A stretch of DNA of 64,000 bases from a virus. The notes beneath the pieces are model-generated. The model saw only the letters and a list, made by a program, of their open reading frames with translations. It was not told the DNA's origin and ran no database searches. A program made the translations under genes and the position numbers. This document shows, piece after piece, positions 51,201-60,437 of this stretch (positions are counted from its first letter, which is position 1; every line of letters starts with the position of its first letter). The stretch spans positions 1-64,000 of the IMG/VR virus record IMGVR_UViG_3300047476_000521. One strand, written 5' to 3'.

Positions 51201-51982
51201 CTTGTATCTCAGTTTCTAACAGAAGATACACTATGAGAGATATTGGAACTATCGATCAGAGAGTTTCAAACCTTGAATACTACACTCAGCTTTCTCTTCT
51301 AGAGAAAAAGGCAAAAGACCTTACAATTACAGATCAAAACGGTCTAGACAGATTTAAAAACGGTATTTTCGTTGATCCGTTTTCTAGTTTTGCTTTGGCT
51401 GATACTTCTAACCAAGAATTTAATATAGCCATCGATCAAGATAAAGGTCACGGAAGACCTAAAATTATCAGAGAAGTTATAAACATTGCGTTTTCTCCAA
51501 CAGCCTCTTCGAATGTTGTTAAAACTGGAAGACTTATAACTCTTAATTATGCTGAAGTTCCTTTCGTAACACAGCAGTATGCTACTAAATATAGATCTTC
51601 GGCTTTGGTTGCTGCTTCTTGGAACGGTTTCGTAACATTGATACCTTCTTACGATAATAACATCAATCAGAAAAACACTGGTTCAGCTGATATCTTCATA
51701 GATCTCGCTGCTCCTTGGAAAGATTTTGCTGCTAGTCCATTGGCTTATAGTTGGGGCGATTGGAGAACATCAGTAAACACTGAAGTATCATCAGTAACCA
51801 CAGGCGAAGTTCGTAATATTACAAGAGATTGGCGAGGAAACCTAGTTAGCGATCAGCCTGTTAACCCTGCGCCAGTGCCTGCTGCAACAGCAGCTGCTGG
51901 AGGTCTACCTCTTATATTTGTGCCTTGGGTTGGATTTGTTCCTGCCAGCCTAAATCTCAATGATTTGTTCAGAGGTTCATAA
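48233..51982 (+). CDS. DUF4815-type virion structural protein, 1249 aa
   Basis: The N-terminus TDFNVAPYFDDYDEFKDYYR then VLFRPGTAVQARELTQLQTI and LQKQIERFGSWAFNNGDIVY is the DUF4815 signature of large baseplate/fibre-base proteins of T4 relatives. The long middle is beta-rich; the C-terminus includes VPFVTQQYATKYRSSALVAA and a Pro/Ala linker. Probably at the baseplate rim holding fibres. ATAATGG start 14 bp after the gp8-like stop. Confidence 0.85.
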   Translation: MALKTDFNVAPYFDDYDEFKDYYRVLFRPGTAVQARELTQLQTILQKQIERFGSWAFNNGDIVYGCQIFDMPSVGYVRLMDFASNGSANSATLDVRDYVNAVAISHTSNLRAQVLYANAGFSTNYPDTNILYLKYINTGDGGESVFSNNELLKFVQVTPLGNVALANVYSWANVFANTVTTGNAHGIVVSEGVVFIAGEFVRVANSTFGLVNNFGTYAGNNVVGFDLIEEIITENQDETLVDNALGYPNENAPGAHRLKLTPYIVSLTPEEASLREKFNPIGTYNYGYLISKAQPSTNLYSIIGDVVSKRTYEESGNYVVNPFIVDTITTTPGNDVAAANSSSVLGRISSGVGYAQGNRVELLKTSYINMRRGVDTQTNRSQEIYFNYGNYFLVNEFSGTFLNDAVQTVKLYNTAQRSVSSRTYATTSPTGTLIGTAKMRCITYASGVPGSSTAQYYVHVFDISLTSGYSPSQVKALYFDGTNKGFADVVSAGVLGADNKDQLYSFGVTGVKNLRDQNNNINTDYYYRTSNTSATMITTGDIVVRLACSQPGGTDILPYVGGTTLIDTDAADIIITAKADVDSNALTGTVNVTSTSTIVRGNSTTFLSDFTPGDIVKIDGAKRIVTSVANNIYMTVDGNLAYTNNTTAYRKNYANGKIIPSTRGLSGPNTYVTIDDSTTLTIHSGQFPNTSVPVDVSYIVKRTVTTPAKKLIKKRRFVKINTASNIKGPWCLGFSDVHKINRIYGTANGVYTVAGADLTSDFIFDTGQKDTHYSLAYLYAKSSYSAASYPNLLIDLDYFAVDTTTGMGFFTVESYPIDDANTANTNAIQTKDITLYVNESGAKLPLRDHVDFRTPCINTANDCGVYDTSNGAQINTAISYSTLNPSATVNFSVPAAGINFPAYGKSLEADYTFYLGRKDLIMITPDNIVKVKEGVSSLNPQSPLYPENAMALSVLNIPPYPSLSTDQVDEFLTINQSATSLIRDANLAISCISVSNRRYTMRDIGTIDQRVSNLEYYTQLSLLEKKAKDLTITDQNGLDRFKNGIFVDPFSSFALADTSNQEFNIAIDQDKGHGRPKIIREVINIAFSPTASSNVVKTGRLITLNYAEVPFVTQQYATKYRSSALVAASWNGFVTLIPSYDNNINQKNTGSADIFIDLAAPWKDFAASPLAYSWGDWRTSVNTEVSSVTTGEVRNITRDWRGNLVSDQPVNPAPVPAATAAAGGLPLIFVPWVGFVPASLNLNDLFRGS

Positions 51983-51985
51983 ATA
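51978..51985 (+). promoter_or_regulatory. Late-type element
   Basis: CATAAATA, one mismatch from TATAAATA, overlapping the stop of the 1249-aa gene and 32 bp before the next start. Low information on its own in AT-rich sequence. Confidence 0.4.
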
Positions 51986-52016
51986 ATATTTAAAATGATC
52001 GCATAGGAGAAATAAA

Positions 52017-54737
52017 TTGGCTCTTACTAATACGACTACAACAACAGTAACTACTACTAATACTCAAGATGGAACTAAATTAGTAGTTTCAACTAATGAG
52101 ACTAAAAAGACTATTGGTAATTACGTTACTGATGTTTCTATTCAGCCATACATTAAAAATAGAGTTGTTTCTTTTTATGCATATAATATGCGTCCAGGAA
52201 GAAGATTACACGTATTTTTTGATAGCGTAAACGTTGATGCATACTGCGCTCCTGGCGAAAGAATTGTCAGCGGAAATACTGCTATCAACAACACTTATCC
52301 AGTACCATCTGATACTAGTAACTTTGCTTCAGTTACAAGAAGCGGCGATTGGGGAACAGCTATTTACAGCGATCCTCAGGGTAGAGTTGCGGGTCAGTTT
52401 AATATTCCTGAATCTGTATTCAAAACAGGCGATAGAACTTTTCAGCTAGTTGACGTTGACTCTATTGCTCGAGGCAATGACGCTGTCACTACAGTTTCTT
52501 CTGCTACATTCACAGCATCTAATATGAATGTAACTAAGGAAAACCTTACTCTAACTACTGTTAATCCTGATCTAGGATTTCTTCCTGTATCTAACACTAT
52601 AGTTAACGTTGATACTACAGTAGAAGTTGTAGTAACTCCTGATAATATTACCACTCTTCCACCACCGCCTCCTCCGCCACCAATATTCTTCCCCGAGCCA
52701 GTTGCTCAGGCTTTGTCAATTAACACTCCTAATGGCGAAACTGGAATTTATGCAACTTCTATTGATGTTTTCTTTAAACAGAAAGCTTTGATTGCAGAAC
52801 ATGGCATAACTCTTTATCTTTGCGAAACTATCAACGGTTATCCTAATGGAAGAGCTGTACTTCCTTTTTCTAAGGTCCATAAAACATATTACGAAGTAAA
52901 CACCAGCGATGACGCAAGCGTTGCTACCAGATTTACTTTCGAATCTCCTGTATTCTTGACTAACAAACAGCTTTATGCTTTCGTTCTTAGACCTGATAAT
53001 AACGATCAGGACTATCAAGTTTGGACTGCTGAACTTGGCGACACTGACGTTAAAACTGGTTACCAAGTATTCAGTCAGCCAGTAATGGGAACTGCTTTTT
53101 ATGGAGCAACTGAACAGCAATGGACTGCTCTTCAGACTGAATATGTTAAGTTTACTTTGAACAGAGCTAGATTCAATTCACAAAGAGGTCAAGCAGTATT
53201 CTACAATACTAATACTGAGTTTATTCCTGTTACTGGATTGACATATTCAAACACTTCTGTTTCTATTCTGTCAGGCGATTATGTATTCGAATCTACAACA
53301 TCAAGTCCAACTACAGCCAATACTTCAGTAAGAGGCGTAATTGATTATTATGACGATTTAAATAATATTTTTCACTGCGAGAATTCTACCGGTAACTTTA
53401 CCGTCAACAGAATGGTTCAGGTTCATAGATTCAGTAATTCGACTATAACACCAAACACCTCAACTATTATAGCTTATGCTAATACATCATCTATGTATAA
53501 TCCTGGTATTAATGCGATCGTACCTCAGTTTGCGTATATTACTCCTCCTGGAACTTCGCTAGAATATTACTACAGAGGAACTTCTAATGCCTACGCAGTT
53601 GATACAGCAGAGTATAAAGTAACTTCTGGTTATGATTACGAGTTCTACGACAGAGAAAGAATTGTCGCGAGTAAGACAAACGAATTGAATAATATGTCTG
53701 GCAACAAATCTATGATGTTGAAGGGCGTAATGATTTCCGATAGTGAATTTTTATCACCAGCTATCGATACTGTTAGATACCAGCAGCTTGTTTTGAAAAA
53801 TGATATTGATCCTATAGCTTTTGAATATGACGAATTTTTCAATAATGGTGTTACTAAATCAAAATATATTTCTAGAGTCGTAACATTAGCTCCAGGCCAA
53901 GATGCTGAAGATTTACAAGTTATTCTCACAGCTTTCAGACCTATAGGTTCAGATATCGAAGTTTGGGTTAAATTCTTAAACGGCGAAGATGGCGAACCTA
54001 TAAATCAGAAAACATGGACTCCACTCTATAATCTAGGTCAGAATAATTATTCCGATCCAAGTAACCCATCAGATTTCAGAGAATACGCTTTTGCTGTTTC
54101 AAGTTATTATAGACCTCTTCAGCTTGAAGGAACTGTAACAGTTTCAGGAACCACAGTCACTGGAGTAAATACTAAATTCCTTACTGAATTGAGCCCAGGT
54201 TGGTTCGTATCGTTCATACCTCCTGCAACAGCAGGTTTCAGAGAACAACAGAGAAGAATTGTAAGTATAGCAAGCAACACTTCTTTGACAGTAGCTTCTA
54301 ATTTTATTGGAACATATACTACTGCAACTACAATGTATTTGGCTCCACCTTCTACTGTCGCTTGGTCAGGAAAAGCTGATACTACTGCTCTTACTGGTAC
54401 AGTAACAACTAGCACTACTAACAACAGTATTATCGGAAGTTCTACTCTATTTACTACTGAGTTGGCCGCTGGTTCTATTATTAGTATCGCTGGCGATCAA
54501 CAAACTGTAGTTTCAATATCTAATTCTACTTTCTTGACAGTAGGAACTCCATGGTCTTCAGCTGTTTCTGGAGCAAACGCTTCAGTCGTGGTAAACCCTG
54601 GACTAAGTTATTATAATTCTTCTAGAAGTTTGTTTACTTCTTTCAGGCAGTTCCAAATTAAGATTATCCTAAGATCTAACGATAGTTCTAAAGTTCCGAT
54701 TATCGACGATCTTAGAGCTCTAGCGATGCAGTTGTAA
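52017..54737 (+). CDS. Large virion structural protein with polyproline hinge, 906 aa
   Basis: TTG start with AGGAGAAATAAA upstream. Residues 1-215 (YVTDVSIQPYIKNRVVSFYA, YNMRPGRRLHVFFDSVNVDA) and the later FDSV/VTGVNTKF-type beta modules recall proteins encoded next to DUF4815 genes in T4 relatives. An uninterrupted run of 8 Pro (about residues 216-223) separates two parts. The second part has GETGIYATSIDVFFKQKALI and LYAFVLRPDNNDQDYQVWTA. Probably a baseplate-peripheral or fibre-base protein. Confidence 0.75.
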   Translation: MALTNTTTTTVTTTNTQDGTKLVVSTNETKKTIGNYVTDVSIQPYIKNRVVSFYAYNMRPGRRLHVFFDSVNVDAYCAPGERIVSGNTAINNTYPVPSDTSNFASVTRSGDWGTAIYSDPQGRVAGQFNIPESVFKTGDRTFQLVDVDSIARGNDAVTTVSSATFTASNMNVTKENLTLTTVNPDLGFLPVSNTIVNVDTTVEVVVTPDNITTLPPPPPPPPIFFPEPVAQALSINTPNGETGIYATSIDVFFKQKALIAEHGITLYLCETINGYPNGRAVLPFSKVHKTYYEVNTSDDASVATRFTFESPVFLTNKQLYAFVLRPDNNDQDYQVWTAELGDTDVKTGYQVFSQPVMGTAFYGATEQQWTALQTEYVKFTLNRARFNSQRGQAVFYNTNTEFIPVTGLTYSNTSVSILSGDYVFESTTSSPTTANTSVRGVIDYYDDLNNIFHCENSTGNFTVNRMVQVHRFSNSTITPNTSTIIAYANTSSMYNPGINAIVPQFAYITPPGTSLEYYYRGTSNAYAVDTAEYKVTSGYDYEFYDRERIVASKTNELNNMSGNKSMMLKGVMISDSEFLSPAIDTVRYQQLVLKNDIDPIAFEYDEFFNNGVTKSKYISRVVTLAPGQDAEDLQVILTAFRPIGSDIEVWVKFLNGEDGEPINQKTWTPLYNLGQNNYSDPSNPSDFREYAFAVSSYYRPLQLEGTVTVSGTTVTGVNTKFLTELSPGWFVSFIPPATAGFREQQRRIVSIASNTSLTVASNFIGTYTTATTMYLAPPSTVAWSGKADTTALTGTVTTSTTNNSIIGSSTLFTTELAAGSIISIAGDQQTVVSISNSTFLTVGTPWSSAVSGANASVVVNPGLSYYNSSRSLFTSFRQFQIKIILRSNDSSKVPIIDDLRALAMQL

Positions 54738-54738
54738 A

Positions 54739-54954
54739 ATGAATAATAAATACTATAAAACGGATTTCGAAGGCTTAGTAAAAGACCCTGATAGTGGAGC
54801 CGTTCTCAACGTAGATAATGTTAAATTAGAAGCTTATAAAAAGCATAAACTGGCTCTTGAAGCCAGTTCTAAAAACGTTGAAAGAATTAATAAAGTTGAG
54901 AATGATATAAAAGAGATCAAAGAAATGCTCAGCCAATTAATAAAGAGAAACTAA
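54739..54954 (+). CDS. Small coiled-coil structural-region protein, 71 aa
   Basis: NNKYYKTDFEGLVKDPDSGA then KHKLALEASSKNVERINKVE and NDIKEIKEMLSQLIKRN (C-terminal coiled coil). The opening (M-x-YYK-x-D-x-xLVKDxxSGAVLN) is one I recall from small virion-associated proteins of T4-like cyanophages. Two bp after the previous stop. Confidence 0.75.
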   Translation: MNNKYYKTDFEGLVKDPDSGAVLNVDNVKLEAYKKHKLALEASSKNVERINKVENDIKEIKEMLSQLIKRN

Positions 54955-54957
54955 TAA

Positions 54958-57900
54958 ATGACAGTTTTAATTGCAAATACAGCAAATAACAATACTTTCG
55001 ATTATTGGCGCAATAGAACCAACGAACTAGCATATGCTATGTCAGTGTATGCTGTCACAGCAAACGGTTCTAATGCAGCTGTTGGTAATGCTGCAATTAC
55101 TGGAATGTTTAGTGCGAATTCTTTGATCCTTACTCATAATGCGAACGTTGGAACTTATATCTCTGTAGGTAATTTTAGTGCCGCAGAATCCAATTCAGCT
55201 TATGTCAATACAACATTTATGCATGTTGGTAACGTTTCTGTAAATTCTACAGTAAACGCCATTGCTATGAAAACTTTCAACGTTTACGTTGGTTCTAATG
55301 TTGTTGTAAACACCTCTCAACTTTTTATAGGCGAAAGTGTAACTAACACAGTTCACGATAAGTGGCGTATAGTATTTCATGGTAACAGCACTGTCAATAC
55401 TGTCGCCAATTCTACCACAGTTCAAATCACAAAAGATGCTATTTCTTCTGTTCTTACCTTTGATACTTTGTGGGTAGGTAACAGCGTTATTAATGCTACA
55501 ATGGTAACGACAGCTAACGTAGAACCTACTGGTTTTACAGCTAATACTACTACATTCATGCTTGGACCTAATGTATATGCCAATAACACTACATTGGTTT
55601 TGGGTTATACATCGACTTCAAACGTTCTTTCTAACTCAACTTTTATTGATGTTAGAAGTCCAACTGGTAACGTAAAGATTAACTCTACTTTGATTAGCCT
55701 AGCTAATTCTTCTAGCGTAGCTAACCTTGCATCTGATTATTTACGTATTGGTAATTCTTACGTAAATAGTACTATTATTACTACTGGTAACGTAACAGTA
55801 AACACAACTGCTATTGTTGTTGGTAATTTAAATTCTCCTGTTGTTGCTATAACAGCAAGAGCGAATAACGTAACAGCTATTGGAGCAGAATCTAATTCTA
55901 ACATTGCTCTTTCCGGTAGATCAAACAGTTCTACTGGCGTTTATGGTATTTCTGTCAGTGGTTATGGTGTTTCTGGTATATCTAATTCTTCTATCGCTGT
56001 CTATGGTGTATCTAATACCAATTGGGCTGGTTATTTTGTTTCTAATACCGGTAATCCGTTTTACGTAGGTAATGCCACAATAGAATTCGCAAGAATTACA
56101 TCTGGTGGTCGTTTAGGTATAGGTAACAGCAACCCAACTCACGACCTTTCTGTTAACGGAACTATATTTGCTCTTACTTCCGTAGCAGTTTCGGGTAACT
56201 TCTTAACAAATACCAGCGGAATTTACCATACTGGTACAGCTAATGTAAACACTCTTACTTCTGGTTCTAATAGCGGAACAGCCACTGCCATAACAGGTTA
56301 CTCTGGTTCTTTGTATGGTGTTTATGGTATATCAAATACTTCTTTTGGTGTATATGGTTTTTCAAATTCTTCTTATGGCGTTTATGGCGTATCAAATACT
56401 TCTACAGGCGTTGATGGTAGATCTACCAGCGGCTACGGCGGTTCGTTTATTTCGACCAGCGGTTTGCCTCTATACGCAGGTAATAACACTACAGAATTTT
56501 TCAGAGTAACACCAACAGGTAATGTCGGCGTTGGATCAGGTTCTTCTTCAGATTCTAAATTCAGAGTTTACGATGCTACAACTAATACTGGCATTAGAAT
56601 AACATTCAACGGTACTAGCGTTCATTATTATGACGCTAATACTCATTATTTTAGAGACACCGCTGGTAATATAAGAGTTACTTCTAATACTACTGGTGTT
56701 GGTATTGGTAATACAACATATACAGATATGTTGGCTGTTGGTGGTTCAGTTTATTTCGGAACAACTCTTCAAGTTGTTACTAGTGTAAATTCTGCTGCTC
56801 ATACAGTTGGAACAGCGTCAATTGTAAACGCTACAGGTTTCTGGACAACAGGAACAACTAACGCTGCTGTACTATCTGTAGGTTCTGCGGTAATAGGTAA
56901 CACTAGCGGTCTATTCGTTGCTAACTCTCTAAACACTAACAACGTTAATGTTGGAGCAGGAACTTCTAATTCAGTAGTAAACTCGACCGCTCTTATCGTA
57001 AGAAACGTTTCTACTTCTACAATTGTTAATACTAGTATTATCCAAAGCACTGGTAACATTAATGTTTCTGGAGCAGCAATTCAGCTTGGTACAGCTGGTG
57101 GATATGCTAATATTGCTGGTAATATGTATGTAAGAGATTCTCTATACGTTACAACAAGCGTAAATTCCGCTAGTTATACTGTAGGAACTGCGACTATCGT
57201 AAATACTGCTGGTTTCTGGACTACAGGAACAACTAACGCTGCTGTTCTATCAGTAGGATCTGCAGTAATAGGTAACACTAGCGGTCTATTTGTTTCTAAT
57301 TCAGTCAATACCAATACTGTAAACCTTGGCGCAGGATCTTCTAACTCAGTAGTAAATTCTACTGCTTTGATTGTTAGAAATTCTTCTACATCAACTATAG
57401 TCAATACAAGTATTATACAGAGTAGCGGTAACGTTAATATTTCTGGAGCCGCTGTCCAACTTGGCGTAGCTGGAGGTTATGCCAACGTCGCTGGCGATAT
57501 GTTCGTCAGAGGAAATCTACAAGTAAGCGGTAATTTAACATACACTGGCGTTGCTACTGGCGATATTAATCCATTCGGTAATAATTTCAACCTAGGTAAT
57601 TTAACTAATCGTTGGGGATTATTCGCTGGAGCCATTGTTGCTTCTGCAAATATTACAACATCTCATAGCTTGTTGGTAAATAATCAGATTGTTCTTGGTA
57701 ATACATCAACAACATCATATATTACGATTGTTCCTCCGAACAATACAGAGAGAACTCAGGGTAACACTTTCCTAAGCGCCAACGGTTCTTGGGGAGCCCT
57801 ACCAACATTACCAATTTCAAATAGCTCTGTTACTACTACCGGAACTAGTGCACAAGTTATCGATAGCGTTCTACTTTCAACAAATGATGCATACGAGTGG

Positions 57901-58122
57901 TTAATTAATGTAATCGATAATGTGACAACAGGAAGAAGACACGCTACGAAAATTATCGCTACATGTAATTCTTCCGCCATGGTTGGTACTGAATACGCAA
58001 CAATATTTAATGTTGCCTCTCTTGGAACGTTTACAGTTACTTCAAACGCTACTCATGGTATTGTCCAATATACTCCAGTGCCATCTTCTACTACAGTAGC
58101 ATTTACTAGGATTAACGCATAA
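54958..58122 (+). CDS. Long tail-fibre-like protein, 1054 aa
   Basis: Asn/Thr/Ser/Val-rich throughout. GVYG(I/V/F)SN(T/S) repeats near residues 320-360 and 440-480 (for example YGVYGISNTSFGVYGFSNSS). Two fibre knobs with LGIGNSNPTHDLSVNG and VGVGSGSSSDSKFRVYD. Residues about 600-845 are two tandem copies of a 122-residue module (SVNSA(A/S)HTVGTAS; FWTTGTTNAAVLSVGSAVIG; SGAA(I/V)QLG). The C-terminus lacks a clear chaperone domain. Likely trimeric fibre or whisker. Confidence 0.8.
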   Translation: MTVLIANTANNNTFDYWRNRTNELAYAMSVYAVTANGSNAAVGNAAITGMFSANSLILTHNANVGTYISVGNFSAAESNSAYVNTTFMHVGNVSVNSTVNAIAMKTFNVYVGSNVVVNTSQLFIGESVTNTVHDKWRIVFHGNSTVNTVANSTTVQITKDAISSVLTFDTLWVGNSVINATMVTTANVEPTGFTANTTTFMLGPNVYANNTTLVLGYTSTSNVLSNSTFIDVRSPTGNVKINSTLISLANSSSVANLASDYLRIGNSYVNSTIITTGNVTVNTTAIVVGNLNSPVVAITARANNVTAIGAESNSNIALSGRSNSSTGVYGISVSGYGVSGISNSSIAVYGVSNTNWAGYFVSNTGNPFYVGNATIEFARITSGGRLGIGNSNPTHDLSVNGTIFALTSVAVSGNFLTNTSGIYHTGTANVNTLTSGSNSGTATAITGYSGSLYGVYGISNTSFGVYGFSNSSYGVYGVSNTSTGVDGRSTSGYGGSFISTSGLPLYAGNNTTEFFRVTPTGNVGVGSGSSSDSKFRVYDATTNTGIRITFNGTSVHYYDANTHYFRDTAGNIRVTSNTTGVGIGNTTYTDMLAVGGSVYFGTTLQVVTSVNSAAHTVGTASIVNATGFWTTGTTNAAVLSVGSAVIGNTSGLFVANSLNTNNVNVGAGTSNSVVNSTALIVRNVSTSTIVNTSIIQSTGNINVSGAAIQLGTAGGYANIAGNMYVRDSLYVTTSVNSASYTVGTATIVNTAGFWTTGTTNAAVLSVGSAVIGNTSGLFVSNSVNTNTVNLGAGSSNSVVNSTALIVRNSSTSTIVNTSIIQSSGNVNISGAAVQLGVAGGYANVAGDMFVRGNLQVSGNLTYTGVATGDINPFGNNFNLGNLTNRWGLFAGAIVASANITTSHSLLVNNQIVLGNTSTTSYITIVPPNNTERTQGNTFLSANGSWGALPTLPISNSSVTTTGTSAQVIDSVLLSTNDAYEWLINVIDNVTTGRRHATKIIATCNSSAMVGTEYATIFNVASLGTFTVTSNATHGIVQYTPVPSSTTVAFTRINA
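56757..57495 (+). repeat. Tandem 122-residue repeat inside the fibre gene
   Basis: Two successive copies (first from about 56770, second from about 57140) share the block FWTTGTTNAAVLSVGSAVIG exactly, plus most of the rest. At DNA level they differ at many synonymous sites, so selection keeps the protein repeat. Confidence 0.8.
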
Positions 58123-58454
58123 TGGCAACAAAGGCTAACCTAGTCATAGATCAAGGTACAACTTTTAGTGTTGATCTAGATCTAACAGACGATAACGGCG
58201 ATGCACTTGGATTGGATGGATTTACCGCTAACGCTCAACTTAGAAAGTGGTATACTTCTTCTAATTCTACAGCTTTCGCGACATCTATAAACACTTCTTC
58301 TGGCCAGATATCTTTGTCTCTTACAGCTAATCAGACTGGGTTATTAACAGCTGGTAGATACGTTTATGACGTAGAATTAACACAATCTTCCACTAACGCT
58401 ATCTCTAGAGTTGTTGAAGGTATAGTAACTGTGACACCACAAGTAACGAGATAA
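58122..58454 (+). CDS. Conserved beta-sandwich virion protein, 110 aa
   Basis: NLVIDQGTTFSVDLDLTDDN, LDGFTANAQLRKWYTSSNST, LSLTANQTGLLTAGRYVYDV and RVVEGIVTVTPQVTR. This (DL-x-IDQGTTFS..LTGYTARAQ-x-RK..LT..T..L-x-AGRYVYDVE..EG-x-VTVTP-x-VTR) is a conserved small protein of T4-like phages, Ig-like by its strand pattern. Probably decorates or connects fibres. The ATG overlaps the previous stop. Confidence 0.85.
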   Translation: MATKANLVIDQGTTFSVDLDLTDDNGDALGLDGFTANAQLRKWYTSSNSTAFATSINTSSGQISLSLTANQTGLLTAGRYVYDVELTQSSTNAISRVVEGIVTVTPQVTR

Positions 58455-58457
58455 TAG

Positions 58458-58727
58458 ATGGTAAACGTCGTTGTATCGAGAAAAAGAAACGTAAGAATTT
58501 CAACAAACGCCACAGCTGGCGTTATCGACACAACCACGCCAGTGACGCTTAAAAATATTCCAACTATTGCATCTGGCGTTGATACCATCGACGAATTGAG
58601 AGACGTAGGAGTTTCTCAAAGATCCGAAGGTTCTACATTAGTTTATGATGTTACGACCGACACATATCAAGTGAAACAATTGACTTTTGGTTTTATTGAC
58701 GGCGATTTGGATGGTGGAGTTTTTTAA
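58458..58727 (+). CDS. Small virion-region protein, 89 aa
   Basis: MVNVVVSRKRNVRISTNATA..., then TTPVTLKNIPTIASGVDTID and ELRDVGVSQRSEGSTLVYDV, ending FIDGDLDGGVF. The L-x-D-V-x-x-x-x-x-x-GS-x-LVYD motif and the DGGxF end are typical of fibre-assembly neighbours in T4 relatives; the last residues resemble the end of the 58767 product (YLDGGSF). Confidence 0.75.
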   Translation: MVNVVVSRKRNVRISTNATAGVIDTTTPVTLKNIPTIASGVDTIDELRDVGVSQRSEGSTLVYDVTTDTYQVKQLTFGFIDGDLDGGVF

Positions 58728-58729
58728 TC

Positions 58730-58737
58730 AATAAATA
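58730..58737 (+). promoter_or_regulatory. Late-type element
   Basis: AATAAATA, one mismatch from TATAAATA, 30 bp before the 58767 ATG and GGGAG site. Confidence 0.4.
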
Positions 58738-58766
58738 TATAAAAATTTCAAGGGAGCCCTGTTTAA

Positions 58767-60419
58767 ATGGCCAATAATAGAATTCAAATCAAAAGATCGG
58801 TAGCTAATGCTACGGTGTCAGGTCTATCTAACGGCGAATTGGCCTTTACTCAAGCCAGTAACACGTTACACATAGGACTTCCCGACGGCACTGGCGTACT
58901 AAGAATTGGTGGCGCTCAGTATCCAGGCGTATTAACTAATAATCAGGCTCTCGTTGCAAACGCAACAGGCGGTATAGATAAAGTTATCGTCGCAAATGCT
59001 GTTGTAACATCTCTAGTCGCTAATGGCTCTGCTGGTTCAAACGGTCAGGTTCTTGTTACAAACGGTTCTGCTGTTTACTGGGGTACTGGTACTTCTGGCG
59101 CTAATACTTATGTTCAGTTTAACGACTCCGGAGTTGCTAATGGCGTCTCTGGGTTTACCTTTGATAAAGTTACCAACACTCTTTATACTGCCAATAATGT
59201 TTGGACAAGTTTTGTCAACGCATCAGCAATAACTATTGGTAGCTCTCTTGTTACGAACTCTACAGGCCTTTATCACACTGGAACAGTCAACGCAGCAGTT
59301 CTTTCTACCGCAGGAAATCTAGCTAATACTTCTGGTGTTTATCCTGTATCTAACACTGTAGGTTCTGAGTTAGGTCGCGACGACGAACGTTGGATCGTAA
59401 AAGCCAACACAATACACGCTTCAGGATTGATTAATGGTAACAGCGGCCTTATTATAGAAGGCACTACAAATACCTCTGTTGCATTTAACATTCCAACTTC
59501 TTTTGTTGCTAACAGTTCTGGCCTTTATCACACTGGAACAGTCAATTCTACATCTTTCAATGTAGGTAACACTACTACTGGTGTTGGAGGCGTTTACGCT
59601 AATTCTACTACTGTGGTGGTAGGAAACTCTTCAGTAAACACTCAGATTACACAGGGCGTTATCAAAGTTAACGATAACGACGTAGTTGCTAATTCTTCTG
59701 GAGTGTTTGTTGAAAATACTGTTAACGCTCTATCTTACTCTATTGGCACTGCCTATACTGTAAACAGCACATCTCTAGTTTATACTGGCGAGTCAGTTAA
59801 TGCGACTTCAGCAACCCTAAACGTAAGAGATGCAAACATCACTGGAAACCTTTTCGTTTCTGGTGCTGTTGTTACAGTTAACGTTTCAACTATTCAAGTT
59901 AACGACAATATTATCGAGCTTGCGTATAATAATAACCAGACTGACTTAGTTGATACTGGCTGGTATTCTCCAGCAGGTAATAATACCAATGTTTGGTATT
60001 CTGGTCTTGTTCGTGTTGCTGGTGGTTCTTCTGCTGGCAATCCTTACTTTAAGCTTTTCTCAACATCAGTTAACCCAAATACATCTACAACAGTAGATAT
60101 TAATGCTGCTACTGGAACTCTTCAAGCATATCTAGCTCCATACGGTATTAATGGCGCTCTAGTTGCTAATAGCTCTAACGTTCAAATCACAGCTAACAGC
60201 ACCCTTGGTGTTAACTTTGTTGCCAACAGCCTAACTTTATCTACCGCTCTAGCTGGAACAGAAGGTGGTACTGGTTATAAGACTTCAGAGAATCAGTCTA
60301 TCCTTGTGGGTAATGCAACAAATGGATATAACAAATTATCATTAGGTTCTGAAGGATACGTTCTACAGTCTAATGGATCTGCTCTACTTTACGACTACCT
60401 TGATGGTGGTAGTTTCTAA
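58767..60419 (+). CDS. Tail-fibre-like protein, 550 aa
   Basis: The N-terminus RIQIKRSVANATVSGLSNGE and LAFTQASNTLHIGLPDG is the fibre-attachment motif (IKRS..L..GELA....LYIG) seen also in the 61388 product. Middle: Asn/Thr/Val repeats with SSGLYHTGTVN. The C-terminus TEGGTGYKTSENQSILVGNA then YVLQSNGSALLYDYLDGGSF is typical of such proteins. GGGAGCCCTGTTTAA precedes the ATG. Confidence 0.8.
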   Translation: MANNRIQIKRSVANATVSGLSNGELAFTQASNTLHIGLPDGTGVLRIGGAQYPGVLTNNQALVANATGGIDKVIVANAVVTSLVANGSAGSNGQVLVTNGSAVYWGTGTSGANTYVQFNDSGVANGVSGFTFDKVTNTLYTANNVWTSFVNASAITIGSSLVTNSTGLYHTGTVNAAVLSTAGNLANTSGVYPVSNTVGSELGRDDERWIVKANTIHASGLINGNSGLIIEGTTNTSVAFNIPTSFVANSSGLYHTGTVNSTSFNVGNTTTGVGGVYANSTTVVVGNSSVNTQITQGVIKVNDNDVVANSSGVFVENTVNALSYSIGTAYTVNSTSLVYTGESVNATSATLNVRDANITGNLFVSGAVVTVNVSTIQVNDNIIELAYNNNQTDLVDTGWYSPAGNNTNVWYSGLVRVAGGSSAGNPYFKLFSTSVNPNTSTTVDINAATGTLQAYLAPYGINGALVANSSNVQITANSTLGVNFVANSLTLSTALAGTEGGTGYKTSENQSILVGNATNGYNKLSLGSEGYVLQSNGSALLYDYLDGGSF

Positions 60420-60437
60420 TACTTTTAGGAGTTAAAA

